Positions 7,513 through 15,244 of a stretch of 64,000 nt of DNA are shown here, piece by piece (position 1 is the stretch's first letter; each line of letters opens with the position of its first letter). This DNA is from Streptomyces viridochromogenes (lineage in GTDB: Bacteria > Actinomycetota > Actinomycetes > Streptomycetales > Streptomycetaceae): assembly GCF_001270495.1 (NCBI RefSeq), contig NZ_LGUR01000216.1, positions 6,572 through 70,571 on the forward strand, written 5' to 3'. Under the pieces are notes generated by a model that saw only the letters and a list, made by a program, of their open reading frames with translations, searched no databases and was not told the DNA's origin. The position numbers and the translations under genes are program-made.

Positions 7513-8538
7513 TCAGAGTTCTCGGCGGACGCGCTCCTTGATCGCCGCGACGGAGAGGCCGTAACGGTCGTGGAGGGTGGGCAGTGCGCCCGCGGCGAGG
7601 AAGGCGTCGGGCAGTCCGATCGGGATGATGCGTGCCGTCTGCCGCGCGAAGGCCAGGCAGGAAGCCACGGACTCGGCGAGACCTCCGACGACGCTGTGGT
7701 TCTCCAGGGTCACCACGAGGCGTCCCCCGGCGGTCTCCCGTAGCACCGTCTCGCGGTCGAACGGCTTGATCGTCGGCACGTGGAGCACGGCGACGTCCAC
7801 GTGGTCGCCTTCGAGTTCCCTGGCCGCGGTCAGGGCTCGTACCGTCATCAGGCCGGTGGAGACGAACAGCACGTCATGTCCACCGCGCAGCAGCGCCGCC
7901 TTTCCGACCTCGAACCGGTAGTCGTACTCGTCCAGGACGGTGGGTACGGCTCCGCGCAGCAGCCGCATGTAGGTCGGGCCGGGGTGGGCGGCCAGTGCCG
8001 GGACGGCCTGTTCGATGTCGACGGAGTCCGCGGGGTCCACGATCGTCAGACCGGGCATGCCGCGCAGGATGGCCAGGTCCTCGGTCGCCTGGTGGCTGGG
8101 GCCGTAGCCGGTGGTCAGGCCGGGAAGGGCGCCGACGACGTTGACGTTCAGCTGCGGCTCGGCGATGTCGAGGCAGAGGAAGTCGTAGGCGCGGCGGGTG
8201 GCGAAGACGGAGTAGGTGGAGGCGAACGGGGTCAGGCCCACCTCGGCCAGGCCCGCTGCCGCGCCCAGCATCACCTGTTCCGCCATGCCCATCTGGAAGA
8301 AGCGGTCGGGGTGGGCCTCGCGGAAGACGTGCATGTCGGTGTACTTGGCCAGGTCCGCGGAGAGTCCGACCACGTCGGGGCGTTCGTCGGCGAGCCGGGC
8401 CAGCGCGTGTCCGAAGGGGGCCTTGGTGGTGCGCTGGCCCTCTTCGGCGATCGAGGCGATCATGGCGGAGGTGGTGAGCTTGCGCTGCGGGGCCCCGGTC
8501 GGCGTGGCCGCGGCCTGAGTCGACGCTGAGGTGTTCAT
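7513..8538 (-). CDS. Transketolase, C-terminal (pyrimidine-binding) subunit
   Basis: 341 aa from ATG at 8538, whose ATGA overlaps the stop of the N-terminal subunit. It carries the transketolase pyrimidine domain ('FASTYSVFATRRAYDFL' and 'TTGYGPSHQATEDLAILRG') and a C-terminal Rossmann domain ('DVLFVSTGLM', 'HVPTIKPFD', 'LENHSVVGGLAESVA'). Together with the 8535-9461 product it would make a heterotetrameric transketolase-like enzyme that moves a two-carbon unit between sugars. Split enzymes like this usually belong to dedicated catabolic pathways (unusual pentoses, apiose or sulfosugars) rather than the core pentose phosphate pathway. Which one is not shown. Confidence 0.9.
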   Translation of the reverse strand: MNTSASTQAAATPTGAPQRKLTTSAMIASIAEEGQRTTKAPFGHALARLADERPDVVGLSADLAKYTDMHVFREAHPDRFFQMGMAEQVMLGAAAGLAEVGLTPFASTYSVFATRRAYDFLCLDIAEPQLNVNVVGALPGLTTGYGPSHQATEDLAILRGMPGLTIVDPADSVDIEQAVPALAAHPGPTYMRLLRGAVPTVLDEYDYRFEVGKAALLRGGHDVLFVSTGLMTVRALTAARELEGDHVDVAVLHVPTIKPFDRETVLRETAGGRLVVTLENHSVVGGLAESVASCLAFARQTARIIPIGLPDAFLAAGALPTLHDRYGLSVAAIKERVRREL

Positions 8539-9461
8539 CGAACGGGTCCCTCTCCCTGGCTGATTGCACGGTCCGAGCCGGATCCCTCTAGGTGACGCTG
8601 CGTCAATTCATCGCGGGCCAGTTGCCATTCGTGTTCCTCGACGCGCATGAAGTGCGCCTTCTCCCGCGTCTCCAGCATCGGTACGCCGCACCCGATCCGG
8701 GTGTCGCAGATGAGCACGGCCGGTGATCCGCGGTGCCCGCGCAGGCTGTCGAAGGCCGCGAGAAGCGCGTCGATGTCGTTGCCGTCCACGCGGATCGCGT
8801 GCCAGCCGAACGCCTCCCACTTGGCCGTCACCGGCTCGGTGCGCAGCACGCCCCGGGTCGGGCCGTCCGCCTGGAGGGCGTTGACGTCGACGACGGCGGT
8901 GACGTTGTCCAGGCCGTGGTGAGCGCAGGCGAGCGCCGCCTCCCAGGTGGAGCCCTCGTCCAGTTCACCGTCGGAGAGCAGGTTGTACACGTGCGCGTCG
9001 CTGCCCTGGTGGCGCAGGCCGAGTGCCATGCCGGTGGCCACGCCCAGGCCGTGTCCCAGGGAGCCTCCGGAGATCTCCATGCCGGGTGTGTAGGAAGCCA
9101 TGCCCGACATGGGCAGGCGCGAGTCGTCGCTTCCGTAGGTGGCGAGTTCGTCGACGTCCAGCACACCGGCCTCGGCGAGCGCCGCGTACAGGGCGATGGC
9201 GTAGTGGCCGATCGACAGCAGGAACCGGTCGCGCTGCGGCCAGTCGGGTTCGCCGGGACGGTGGTTGAGGACGTCCTTGTAGACGACGGCCAGGATGTCG
9301 GCCACGCCCAGCGCCTGTCCGATGTAGCCCTGGCCCTGGGTCTCCCCCATGTCCAGTGCGTGCATACGGATGCGGTAGGCGGAGTCCTTCAGGGCGGCGG
9401 CGCGGCGGGTGAACGACATCCGTGCTTCGGGCGCCTGAGTGGACATCACGTTGATCCTCAT
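8535..9461 (-). CDS. Transketolase, N-terminal (TPP-binding) subunit
   Basis: 308 aa from ATG at 9461. ATG at 9446, which has GAGG nine bases upstream, may be the true start. TPP-domain features are intact: 'SIGHYAIALYAALAE', 'SGGSLGHGLGVATGMALG', the Mg/TPP motif 'LSDGELDEGSTWEAA' and 'VTAVVDVNALQADG' about 27 residues later. It ends in a 4-bp overlap with the C-terminal subunit and begins 7 bp after the MFS gene, so transport and first carbon-skeleton chemistry are translationally linked. Length is normal for split transketolases. Confidence 0.9.
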   Translation of the reverse strand: MRINVMSTQAPEARMSFTRRAAALKDSAYRIRMHALDMGETQGQGYIGQALGVADILAVVYKDVLNHRPGEPDWPQRDRFLLSIGHYAIALYAALAEAGVLDVDELATYGSDDSRLPMSGMASYTPGMEISGGSLGHGLGVATGMALGLRHQGSDAHVYNLLSDGELDEGSTWEAALACAHHGLDNVTAVVDVNALQADGPTRGVLRTEPVTAKWEAFGWHAIRVDGNDIDALLAAFDSLRGHRGSPAVLICDTRIGCGVPMLETREKAHFMRVEEHEWQLARDELTQRHLEGSGSDRAISQGEGPVR

Positions 9462-9468
9462 CTCTTGA

Positions 9469-10821
9469 TCAGTGGGCGGCGGGCAGGGCGGGTTCGGCGG
9501 AGGTGGTCGCGGCCAGGCCGGCTTCGCGGCGCTCCTTCACACCCCACGTCTCACGCGTCAGCAACGCCGCCACGAGGCCGAGCAGCCCGTAGAAACTGAA
9601 AAGAACCGCGGGCCCGGTCCACCCGGTGGCGGAATAGAGCGCGGTGGCGATCAGGGGAGTGAACCCGGAGACCACCGCGGAGAGTTGGTAGGCCAGGGAG
9701 GTTCCGGCGGTTCGGGTCTTGGTCGCGAACAACTCGCAGAACCAGGCCCCCTGGACACCGGCCAGCGAGTTCTGGCAGACGGCGTAACTGATCACGAAGG
9801 CGATCAGGATGAGGGCCGCGGCTTCGGTGTTGACGAGCAGGAAGAGCGGGATGCCCCATGCGGCGCTCACCGCACAGCCCAGCAGGTAGACCGGGCGGCG
9901 ACCGACCTGGTCCGACAGACGGCCCCAGAGCGTCGTGGCGGCGATGCCGATGGCGGCGGCGGTCACCAGGGCGGTGAGGCTGGTGGTACCCGAGACGTCG
10001 GGGGCGTCGCCGTCGTCCAGGTAGGACAGGACGAAGGTGACCGAGACGGCGTACCCCGCGGTCTCCGTGATCCGCAGGCAGAAGGCTCGCAGCACGTTGC
10101 GCCAGTCCTCCCGGATCACCACCAGCAGCGGGTTCTTGACCACCTCCCCGGACTCCTTGAGCGCCTCGAACTGGGGCGACTCGTCGATCTTCAACCGGAT
10201 GAAGATGCCGACGGCGATCAGGACCGCGCTGAGCAGGAACGGCACGCGCCAGGCCCAGTTGTCGTCCAGGGTGTGCCGGCTGAGCAGGAAGGCGAGGTTG
10301 GCGAGGAGCAGCCCCACCGGGAAGCCGGCCTGCGTGATGCCCGTGTACAGGCCACGCCGTCGCCACGGGGCATGCTCGAAGGTCATCAGGATGGCGCCGC
10401 CCCACTCGGCGCCGAAGGCGAGCCCCTGGATGACGCGGACGACCACCAGCAGGATGGGCGCCCAGATCCCGACCATCTGGTAGGTGGGCAGGCAGCCGAT
10501 CAGCACGGTTGCGATGCCCATCAGCAGCAGGGATCCGACCAGTACGGGTTTGCGTCCGACGCGGTCTCCGAGATGACCGGCGACGATGCCGCCCAGCGGC
10601 CGTGCGGCGAAGCCGATCCCCAGGGTCGCGAAGGACAGCAGGGTGGCTGACAGCGGGTCGGAGTCCGGGAAGAACACGTCCCCGAAATAGAGGGCGGCGG
10701 CAGTTCCGAAGCCGATGAAGTCATACGTCTCGATGGTCGCGCCCACGCCGCACCCGACGGCGACTCTCAGGCGTTCGGGCGACCCGTGCGCCGCCTGCTG
10801 CGACGCCTTGGACTCAGCCAT
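9469..10821 (-). CDS. MFS transporter, metabolite:H+ symporter (MHS) type
   Basis: About 450 aa starting at ATG 10821, chosen because AAGGAGGA lies directly upstream; a longer frame to 10926 would add 35 polar residues. Twelve hydrophobic segments are visible. The MHS hallmarks are 'GATIETYDFIGFGTAAALYFGDVFFP' in TM1, the loop 2-3 motif 'GHLGDRVGRKPVL' and 'VRVIQGLAFGAEWGGA' in TM4. Members import organic acids, betaines or shikimate-like compounds with protons. As first gene of the transketolase/SDR operon it probably brings in the operon's substrate. Two GntR-type palindromes lie just upstream. Confidence 0.9.
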   Translation of the reverse strand: MAESKASQQAAHGSPERLRVAVGCGVGATIETYDFIGFGTAAALYFGDVFFPDSDPLSATLLSFATLGIGFAARPLGGIVAGHLGDRVGRKPVLVGSLLLMGIATVLIGCLPTYQMVGIWAPILLVVVRVIQGLAFGAEWGGAILMTFEHAPWRRRGLYTGITQAGFPVGLLLANLAFLLSRHTLDDNWAWRVPFLLSAVLIAVGIFIRLKIDESPQFEALKESGEVVKNPLLVVIREDWRNVLRAFCLRITETAGYAVSVTFVLSYLDDGDAPDVSGTTSLTALVTAAAIGIAATTLWGRLSDQVGRRPVYLLGCAVSAAWGIPLFLLVNTEAAALILIAFVISYAVCQNSLAGVQGAWFCELFATKTRTAGTSLAYQLSAVVSGFTPLIATALYSATGWTGPAVLFSFYGLLGLVAALLTRETWGVKERREAGLAATTSAEPALPAAH

Positions 10822-10873
10822 GCCGATCCTCCTTGATCGTGGGCGGGCCAGCCGTCCCGGGCTGCCCTGGCTG

Positions 10874-10891
10874 TCGACTGTTAACAGTCGA
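10874..10891. promoter_or_regulatory. Perfect palindromic operator O1 of the GntR-controlled operon
   Basis: TCGACTGTTAACAGTCGA is an 18-bp perfect palindrome 53 bp before the MFS start. Its core CTGTTAACAG has the T-GT-N-AC-A symmetry of FadR/FCD-type GntR sites. The divergent gntR gene makes it the natural operator. Confidence 0.75.
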
Positions 10892-10957
10892 GAGTCGATG
10901 CTGAGCCCGCCGGTAAGACGTGTCAACCCCCACCGCGGGGATCGGTGCAGAATCTGC

Positions 10958-10993
10958 CGACTGTCAACAGATGACCGATGGTCGGGCTAAAAT
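10958..10993 (+). promoter_or_regulatory. Second operator O2 and leaderless gntR promoter
   Basis: CGACTGTCAACAG (10958-10970) matches 12 of 13 bases of O1. It overlaps the expected -35 region of a promoter whose TAAAAT -10 box (10988-10993) ends 8 bp before the GTG start at 11002. That spacing implies a leaderless transcript starting at or near the GTG, with autorepression through O2. Confidence 0.6.
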
Positions 10994-11001
10994 GACCGCT
11001 C

Positions 11002-11703
11002 GTGGAGTCAAAGAAGGGTTCGACCGTGGCCGGTCAGGCGCTGTCCAGTCTCACCCGCTCGAAGACGCTCCGGGAGCGCGCGCTCGTGGCCCTGCGGACG
11101 GCCATCACCACCGGCCAGTACCGCCCCGGCGACCACCTCGGAGAAGTCGAGATCGCCGAGCACCTGTCGGTGAGCCGCGGCACGGTACGGGAGGCCCTGC
11201 GCCACCTCCAGCAGGAGGGACTCGTCACCGCGGGAGCCCGCGGCATGCTGCGCGTGTCCCAGCTGACGCCGACCGAGGTGCGGGAACTCTTCCAGGTCCG
11301 GGAGGCGTTGGAGGGGCTCGCGGTGGCGCAGATCATCGCGTCACCGCGCAGGCAGGAAGCGGCCAGAGCCCTGCGTCAGGCCTTGGAAAAGCTCCACGAC
11401 GCCTTCGAGTCGGACGCGGACCTGGCGGCGAAGGTCGAAGCCGATCTCGGCTTCCACCTCCTGCTGTGCGAGCTGTCCGGCAACTCCATGCTGGTCAGGA
11501 CGTGGCGTCACCTGGAAGGTCCCATCCGGGTGACCGTGATAAGTGCCGGCAAGGAGCAAAGCCGCCTTCCCATGTCCGCCGCCCGGCACGAGCCGATCGT
11601 CGACGCCATCGAACGCGACGACGAAGCCGGCGCGCTGGAGGTGCTGCGGGGGCACATGGCTCTCGCCAGTTGCCAGTTGGCCAACCCCGACGATCAAACC
11701 TGA
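11002..11703 (+). CDS. GntR-family regulator, FCD (FadR) subfamily
   Basis: 233 aa from GTG at 11002. The N-terminal winged helix reads 'LRERALVALRTAITTGQYRPGD', 'EVEIAEHLSVSRGTVREALRHLQQEGLV' (about 25-75). The FCD effector domain begins at 'LTPTEVRELFQVREALEGLA' and keeps the metal-binding style residues: Asp in 'EADLGFHLLLCELSGN' and a His near 'SAARHEPIVDAIERDD', with another in 'VLRGHM'. FCD proteins bind hydroxy- or keto-acids and release DNA. It sits divergent to the MFS-transketolase-SDR operon with two near-identical operators between, so it is very probably the operon's substrate-responsive repressor and autoregulator. Confidence 0.92.
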   Translation: MESKKGSTVAGQALSSLTRSKTLRERALVALRTAITTGQYRPGDHLGEVEIAEHLSVSRGTVREALRHLQQEGLVTAGARGMLRVSQLTPTEVRELFQVREALEGLAVAQIIASPRRQEAARALRQALEKLHDAFESDADLAAKVEADLGFHLLLCELSGNSMLVRTWRHLEGPIRVTVISAGKEQSRLPMSAARHEPIVDAIERDDEAGALEVLRGHMALASCQLANPDDQT

Positions 11704-11873
11704 GCAGGAGGACGCCCGGGACAGGCCGGCTCACCAACATGCGCGGGGGTCCACGTGTGAGCCTCGGATCCGGCATGTGCAGTCGCGACGGACACTCCGG
11801 ATCAGGCAGGGAGACGACGCGTTCCGCTCGGCGCAGGCATCGCGCGCGCGTGACCCGGCCGCTGGTGGCGCCC

Positions 11874-11927
11874 GTGCCCACAACGTGCCCGTAAGAGCGG
11901 ACATCCACGGTCGACAGCGGTGCGATC
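11874..11927 (+). repeat. Scar-associated repeat, copy 3 of 3
   Basis: GTGCCCACAACGTGCCC, then AGAGCGGACATCCACGGTC and ACAGCGGTGCGATC, matching the copies at 3388 and 5466. It is followed by the shared CACGCAGGTCAC...GTAGAGCC stretch and then the tRNA-Gly 3' half. The 170 bp between gntR and this repeat show nothing recognisable. Confidence 0.6.
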
Positions 11928-11995
11928 CGACCCTCACGAGCAGTCCAAGGAGTGGAAATCCACGCAGGTCACGGCCGTAGAGCCGGCCCAGGCTC

Positions 11996-12045
11996 CGTCG
12001 CTTCCCCAGCTGAGAGCGCGAGTTCGATTCTCGTCACCCGCTCCA
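11996..12045 (+). mobile_element. tRNA-Gly 3'-half attachment-site scar, copy 3
   Basis: Same segment as 3509 and 5577, with intact T arm and CTCCA end but a changed anticodon loop (TTCCCCA for TTCCCAA). It closes the island that carries the toxin fragments and the GntR/transketolase operon. Confidence 0.75.
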
Positions 12046-12049
12046 CGAT

Positions 12050-12078
12050 TAGGGCCCAGGTCAGAGACCCGGGCCTTT
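12050..12078 (+). terminator. Rho-independent terminator after tRNA scar 3
   Basis: The stem is formed by AGGGCCCAGGTC and GACCCGGGCCTT with two mismatched positions, followed by TTTTT. It is the third example of the terminator carried with the tRNA 3' half. Confidence 0.65.
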
Positions 12079-12324
12079 TTGCTGTCCGTGGTGATCAGCG
12101 GTCGCGTGCCAGATTCGTGCCCCCGCTCCGAGGACTGGCCGGCGCGGGCCATGAGGCTCTGATCTTGGCGCCGGTGTCGGCGGCGAGGTGTTGCCGGTGT
12201 GCCGGGCGGGCATAGTGACAGGCCCCCTAAGGGCTGCGGCCGTAGTACTGGCGGACGAGAAGCTGGACCGTGCGGCGCGCGCGACGCGGATCAACGAGCC
12301 TCGCCTCGCAGGATGAAAACCGGC

Positions 12325-12390
12325 CGACTGACCGAGCATGCCGGTGGCGAGGAGGGGTTTGCGGCCGATCCGGTCGGCGAGGTGGCCGGT
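12325..12390 (-). pseudogene. MFS transporter fragment
   Basis: A short leftward frame reads TGHLADRIGRKPLLATGMLG, the loop 2-3 signature of an MFS transporter. Both sides lose homology and there is no start or stop in context. The surrounding 12080-12525 stretch is non-coding debris. One further leftward piece ('RYFAERDLAPYLSAKVLTLV', near 12440-12505) could be another membrane-protein fragment, but I would not name it. Confidence 0.55.
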
Positions 12391-12525
12391 GGGGCCTGTC
12401 CGCTGCCTCCACGAGATCGGGTAGAGGCCCTGTGGAAGGAAACCAGCGTCAGCACCTTGGCCGAGAGATACGGGGCCAGGTCGCGTTCCGCGAAGTAGCG
12501 CCGATCCGCGTCTGGCGGGTTGTGC

Positions 12526-13602
12526 TCAGGCGGGCCGGGTGGGGGCCCGTAGTTCGATCTTGTATCCGCCCTGTGGGGAAGGCTCGGCGGTGAGGGTGCC
12601 GTTGAGCAGTTCGGCGCGTTCTCTCAGGCTGATCAGACCGTGCCGGGCGCTGGGCAGGGCGACGGACGGGCGGGTGGCGGCGGTGTTGGTGACGGTGACG
12701 CCGAAGTGCTGCGCGTCGTGCCACAGGCGCACCTCCACGCGGGCGCCCGGGGCGTGCTTGCGGACGTTCGTGAGGGCTTCTTGGACCGTGCGGTAGACGG
12801 TGCGTTGGGCGGTTGTGCTGATGCTGGGCGGGAGGTCCCCGTTCAGGGTGGTCTCGATGCCGCTGTTGGCGATCAGCTGCTGGAGGTCGGCGAGGGTGGG
12901 CTGGGGGGTGAGTTCGGTTTCCTTGCCGCTGGAGGCGCGCAGCAGGGTGACCATGTGGCGGAGTTCGTCGAGGGTGTTCACGCTCAGGGTGCGGATGGTG
13001 CGGGCGGCGTCGCGGGCGTCGGGGTCCTTGGCGGCGACCTGCAGGGCTCCGGCCTGTACGGCGATGAGGCTGACCTGGTGGGAGACGACGTCGTGCATCT
13101 CGCGGGCCAGTTGGGCGCGTTCGCGGGCCAGGACGGTCTGGGCGTACAGGGCGCGTTCGTGTTCGCGGGCCACTTCGACCTCGACGAGCTGGCGGGCCAC
13201 GTCGTGTCTGGCCTGCACGAGCTGGCCGAACAGGATCGGGGCGAAGGCCGTGGCCAGCGTGTAGACGAACTGGATGAGCGTCCAGGTCCGGTCACCGGGA
13301 AACGTGTCGCCGGAAAACGTGTCGGACAGGGGCCAGGCGAGGGTGCCCACCGCCGCGTTCAGCAGGGCGCAGCCGGCCAGCAGCGGGCGGTTGCGGGTGC
13401 GCGTGGCCAGCGTGTACAGGGCGGCGATCGGCGCGACCGCCACGTCCATGAACAGGGTCATGGGCAGGGTCAACAGGAAGACGGTCAGTGGAAAGCGCCT
13501 GCGCAGGAGCAGTCCGGCGCAGCCGAGGGCGGCGCAGGCCCATATGAACGGTGTCGCCTCGCCGTAGAGGTTGATCCAGGCGTCGAGGGTTGGCGCCGTC
13601 GT
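12526..13602 (-). CDS. DesK/NarX-type sensor histidine kinase, start codon missing or non-canonical
   Basis: The kinase core is complete: H-box 'REMHDVVSHQVSLIAVQAG', then 'YRTVQEALTNVRKHAPGA' (N box) and 'HGLISLRERAELLNGTL' (G box), ending in 'GGYKIELRAP'. Several TM helices precede it. In-frame homology clearly begins by about 13596 (APTLDAWINLYGEATPFIWA, hydrophobic), yet no ATG, GTG or TTG lies there. The first is TTG at 13473, inside a membrane helix. ACG at 13602 sits where 'ATG ACG GCG' would give a normal start. The ATP-binding C-terminus looks functional. It pairs with the response regulator immediately upstream, but the two genes overlap out of frame (see findings). Confidence 0.8.
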   Translation of the reverse strand, partial: TTAPTLDAWINLYGEATPFIWACAALGCAGLLLRRRFPLTVFLLTLPMTLFMDVAVAPIAALYTLATRTRNRPLLAGCALLNAAVGTLAWPLSDTFSGDTFPGDRTWTLIQFVYTLATAFAPILFGQLVQARHDVARQLVEVEVAREHERALYAQTVLARERAQLAREMHDVVSHQVSLIAVQAGALQVAAKDPDARDAARTIRTLSVNTLDELRHMVTLLRASSGKETELTPQPTLADLQQLIANSGIETTLNGDLPPSISTTAQRTVYRTVQEALTNVRKHAPGARVEVRLWHDAQHFGVTVTNTAATRPSVALPSARHGLISLRERAELLNGTLTAEPSPQGGYKIELRAPTRPA

Positions 13603-14248
13603 CGCCGAGCAGTCCGGCCCGCTCCGCGAGGAGCGCCGCCTGGACGCGGCTGGAGACCCGGAGCTTGGTCAGGATCGAGCTGACGTGGTCCTTGACCGTG
13701 CCCGCGCTCAGATGGATGCGGGTGCCGATGTCGGCGTTGGACAGTCCTTCCGCGATCAGGACCAGCACGTCACGTTCGCGGTCGGTGAGCAGGTCCACGC
13801 GCGCCACGTCCTCCGCGACCCGGGGCGCGTCCGCCCCAGGATGGCCGCGCAGCAGAGCCCGCGAGGCTTTCGGGGACATCACCACCCCGCCCGCGGCCAG
13901 GGTGCGTACGAGGTGGGCGAGTTGTTCGGGCTCGGTGTCCTTGAGCAGGAAGCCCGCGGCTCCCGAGCGCAGCGCGGTCAGGATGTACTCGTCGGTGTCG
14001 AAGGTGGTCAGCATGGCCACCGTCGGCGGCTCGGGCAGCGTCTGGATCTCCCTCAGGACGGTCAGGCCGTCCACGTCCGGCATGCGGATGTCGAGGAGCA
14101 CGACGTCCGGATGCTCGCGCCGGATCGCGTCGGCGGCCTGCGCTCCTTCCGCGGTCGCCACGACCTGGATGCCGTCGGACGCGTTCAGGATCAGCTCGAA
14201 CCCGGACCGCACCAGCGCCTCGTCGTCCACCACCACTACCCGGATCAC
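13292..14248 (-). CDS. NarL/LuxR-type response regulator, with abnormal read-through tail
   Basis: From GTG at 14248. The receiver domain has the acidic pair VVDDE, phospho-Asp in 'VVLLDIRMPDVDG' and Lys in 'FLLKDTEP'. The LuxR helix-turn-helix is 'LTDRERDVLVLIAEGLSNADIGTRIHLSAGTVKDHVSSI'. The family normally ends about residue 219 ('AERAGLLG', near 13591). Here the frame has no stop and continues about 99 residues out of frame through the histidine kinase gene to 13292, giving a basic, Pro/Arg-rich tail with no homology. Either the native stop was lost together with the kinase start, or there is a small indel at 13590-13605. Function of the receiver and DNA-binding domains appears intact. 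Confidence 0.85.
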   Translation of the reverse strand: MIRVVVVDDEALVRSGFELILNASDGIQVVATAEGAQAADAIRREHPDVVLLDIRMPDVDGLTVLREIQTLPEPPTVAMLTTFDTDEYILTALRSGAAGFLLKDTEPEQLAHLVRTLAAGGVVMSPKASRALLRGHPGADAPRVAEDVARVDLLTDRERDVLVLIAEGLSNADIGTRIHLSAGTVKDHVSSILTKLRVSSRVQAALLAERAGLLGDDGANPRRLDQPLRRGDTVHMGLRRPRLRRTAPAQALSTDRLPVDPAHDPVHGRGGRADRRPVHAGHAHPQPPAAGRLRPAERGGGHPRLAPVRHVFRRHVSR

Positions 14249-14440
14249 CGGCGTTCCGCCTCACACTCGTCTGCTCTGTCCAGCTTCTCGGCGACCCGTA
14301 CACCCCCGCAGCGGGGCGTCCACGTTCCCGCACGGTGATCGCCTGCTGTCGACAGTAAGTCCGGCACGGCGCGCGACGGTGCGGCCGCTGTGGACTCCCG
14401 CCACCCGGCAGGCCGGTTCCAGCCGGTCGGGGGGAGCGCT

Positions 14441-15212
14441 CCGGCCCGTCGGCGGGCGGGTGGGCGAGGCTCGGCGGATGGTGTCCGTGGTTGTCGTCCG
14501 GTGGGATCGGTCCGTGGGCCCGCCCGAGTCTGCGGGCCGCAGTCGATTTCCGTACCGTCAGAGGATCACCCAGCCATGCCCCGCCTGTACCTGCGTCAGC
14601 CTGTCCGTGCTCTGCACCGCTGCGCGGCGCAGCCCCATGTGCTGTTCGGGGGCGTGTACGGGGCGGTGCTGGCCAGCTCCATGGTGGCCGCCCTGACGGA
14701 GCAGGGTGAGACGGCGCCCGCCGACCGGTTCAGCAGCGCCCAGTGGCTCCTGATCACGGCCGCCGCATCGGCCTTGGCGCACGGTTACGCACATCTGATC
14801 GCCCTGCGCGGCGACCGGACCCATCACGGTGTGCGCGCCGCGGTACGGCTGTTGCTGTCCGAGTGGCCGTTGGTGATGGCGACATCGCCGACAGTGGTCC
14901 TGCTGCTGGGCTCGGGCTGGGGGTGGTGGCCCTCGGCGGGCATCGAGTACGTGGCCTTCGCCGTGAACGTGGTGCTGCTGTTCGCCTGGGGCCTGGTCGC
15001 GGCCCGCGCCGCCGGTCGCACGTGGGGCTCCGCTTTGAAGATCGGCACGGTGGACGCGTTGCTCGGGCTTGCGGTCGTGGTGGCCAACGCCGTCATCAAA
15101 TAGGGCAGTTGGCTGTCCGGGCCCGCCGGCCGGCCGACGCGGCGCTGTTCCGCCGGTCGGCGGGGTGGTCCCGGCCGGTCGGCGGGGGCGTCACCGAAGC
15201 CTGCCGGATGGT
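14441..15212 (+). repeat. 42-bp imperfect direct repeat before two membrane-protein genes
   Basis: Copies at 14441-14482 and 15171-15212 share CCGGCC-GTCGGCGGG at the left and CGGATGGT at the right, 32 of 42 bases identical without gaps. They lie 93 and 32 bp before the two start codons. The GC-rich composition weakens the case; it may be a shared promoter element or a duplication trace. Confidence 0.35.
14576..15103 (+). CDS. Integral membrane protein of unknown function, four TM helices
   Basis: 175 aa from ATG at 14576 with GAGGA upstream. Four hydrophobic segments (about 22-45, 60-80, 95-118, 125-180, the last possibly two) alternate with short basic loops. A His-rich turn 'ALAHGYAHLIALRGDRTHHG' lies near the second helix. 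I do not recognise a named family. It is followed after 140 bp by the acyltransferase-like membrane protein, and a 42-bp imperfect repeat precedes both genes, which suggests shared control. A role in the cell envelope is possible but not shown. Confidence 0.7.
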   Translation: MPRLYLRQPVRALHRCAAQPHVLFGGVYGAVLASSMVAALTEQGETAPADRFSSAQWLLITAAASALAHGYAHLIALRGDRTHHGVRAAVRLLLSEWPLVMATSPTVVLLLGSGWGWWPSAGIEYVAFAVNVVLLFAWGLVAARAAGRTWGSALKIGTVDALLGLAVVVANAVIK

Positions 15213-15244
15213 CCGCCTCCTGACGGCACCGAAGGATTCCGCGT

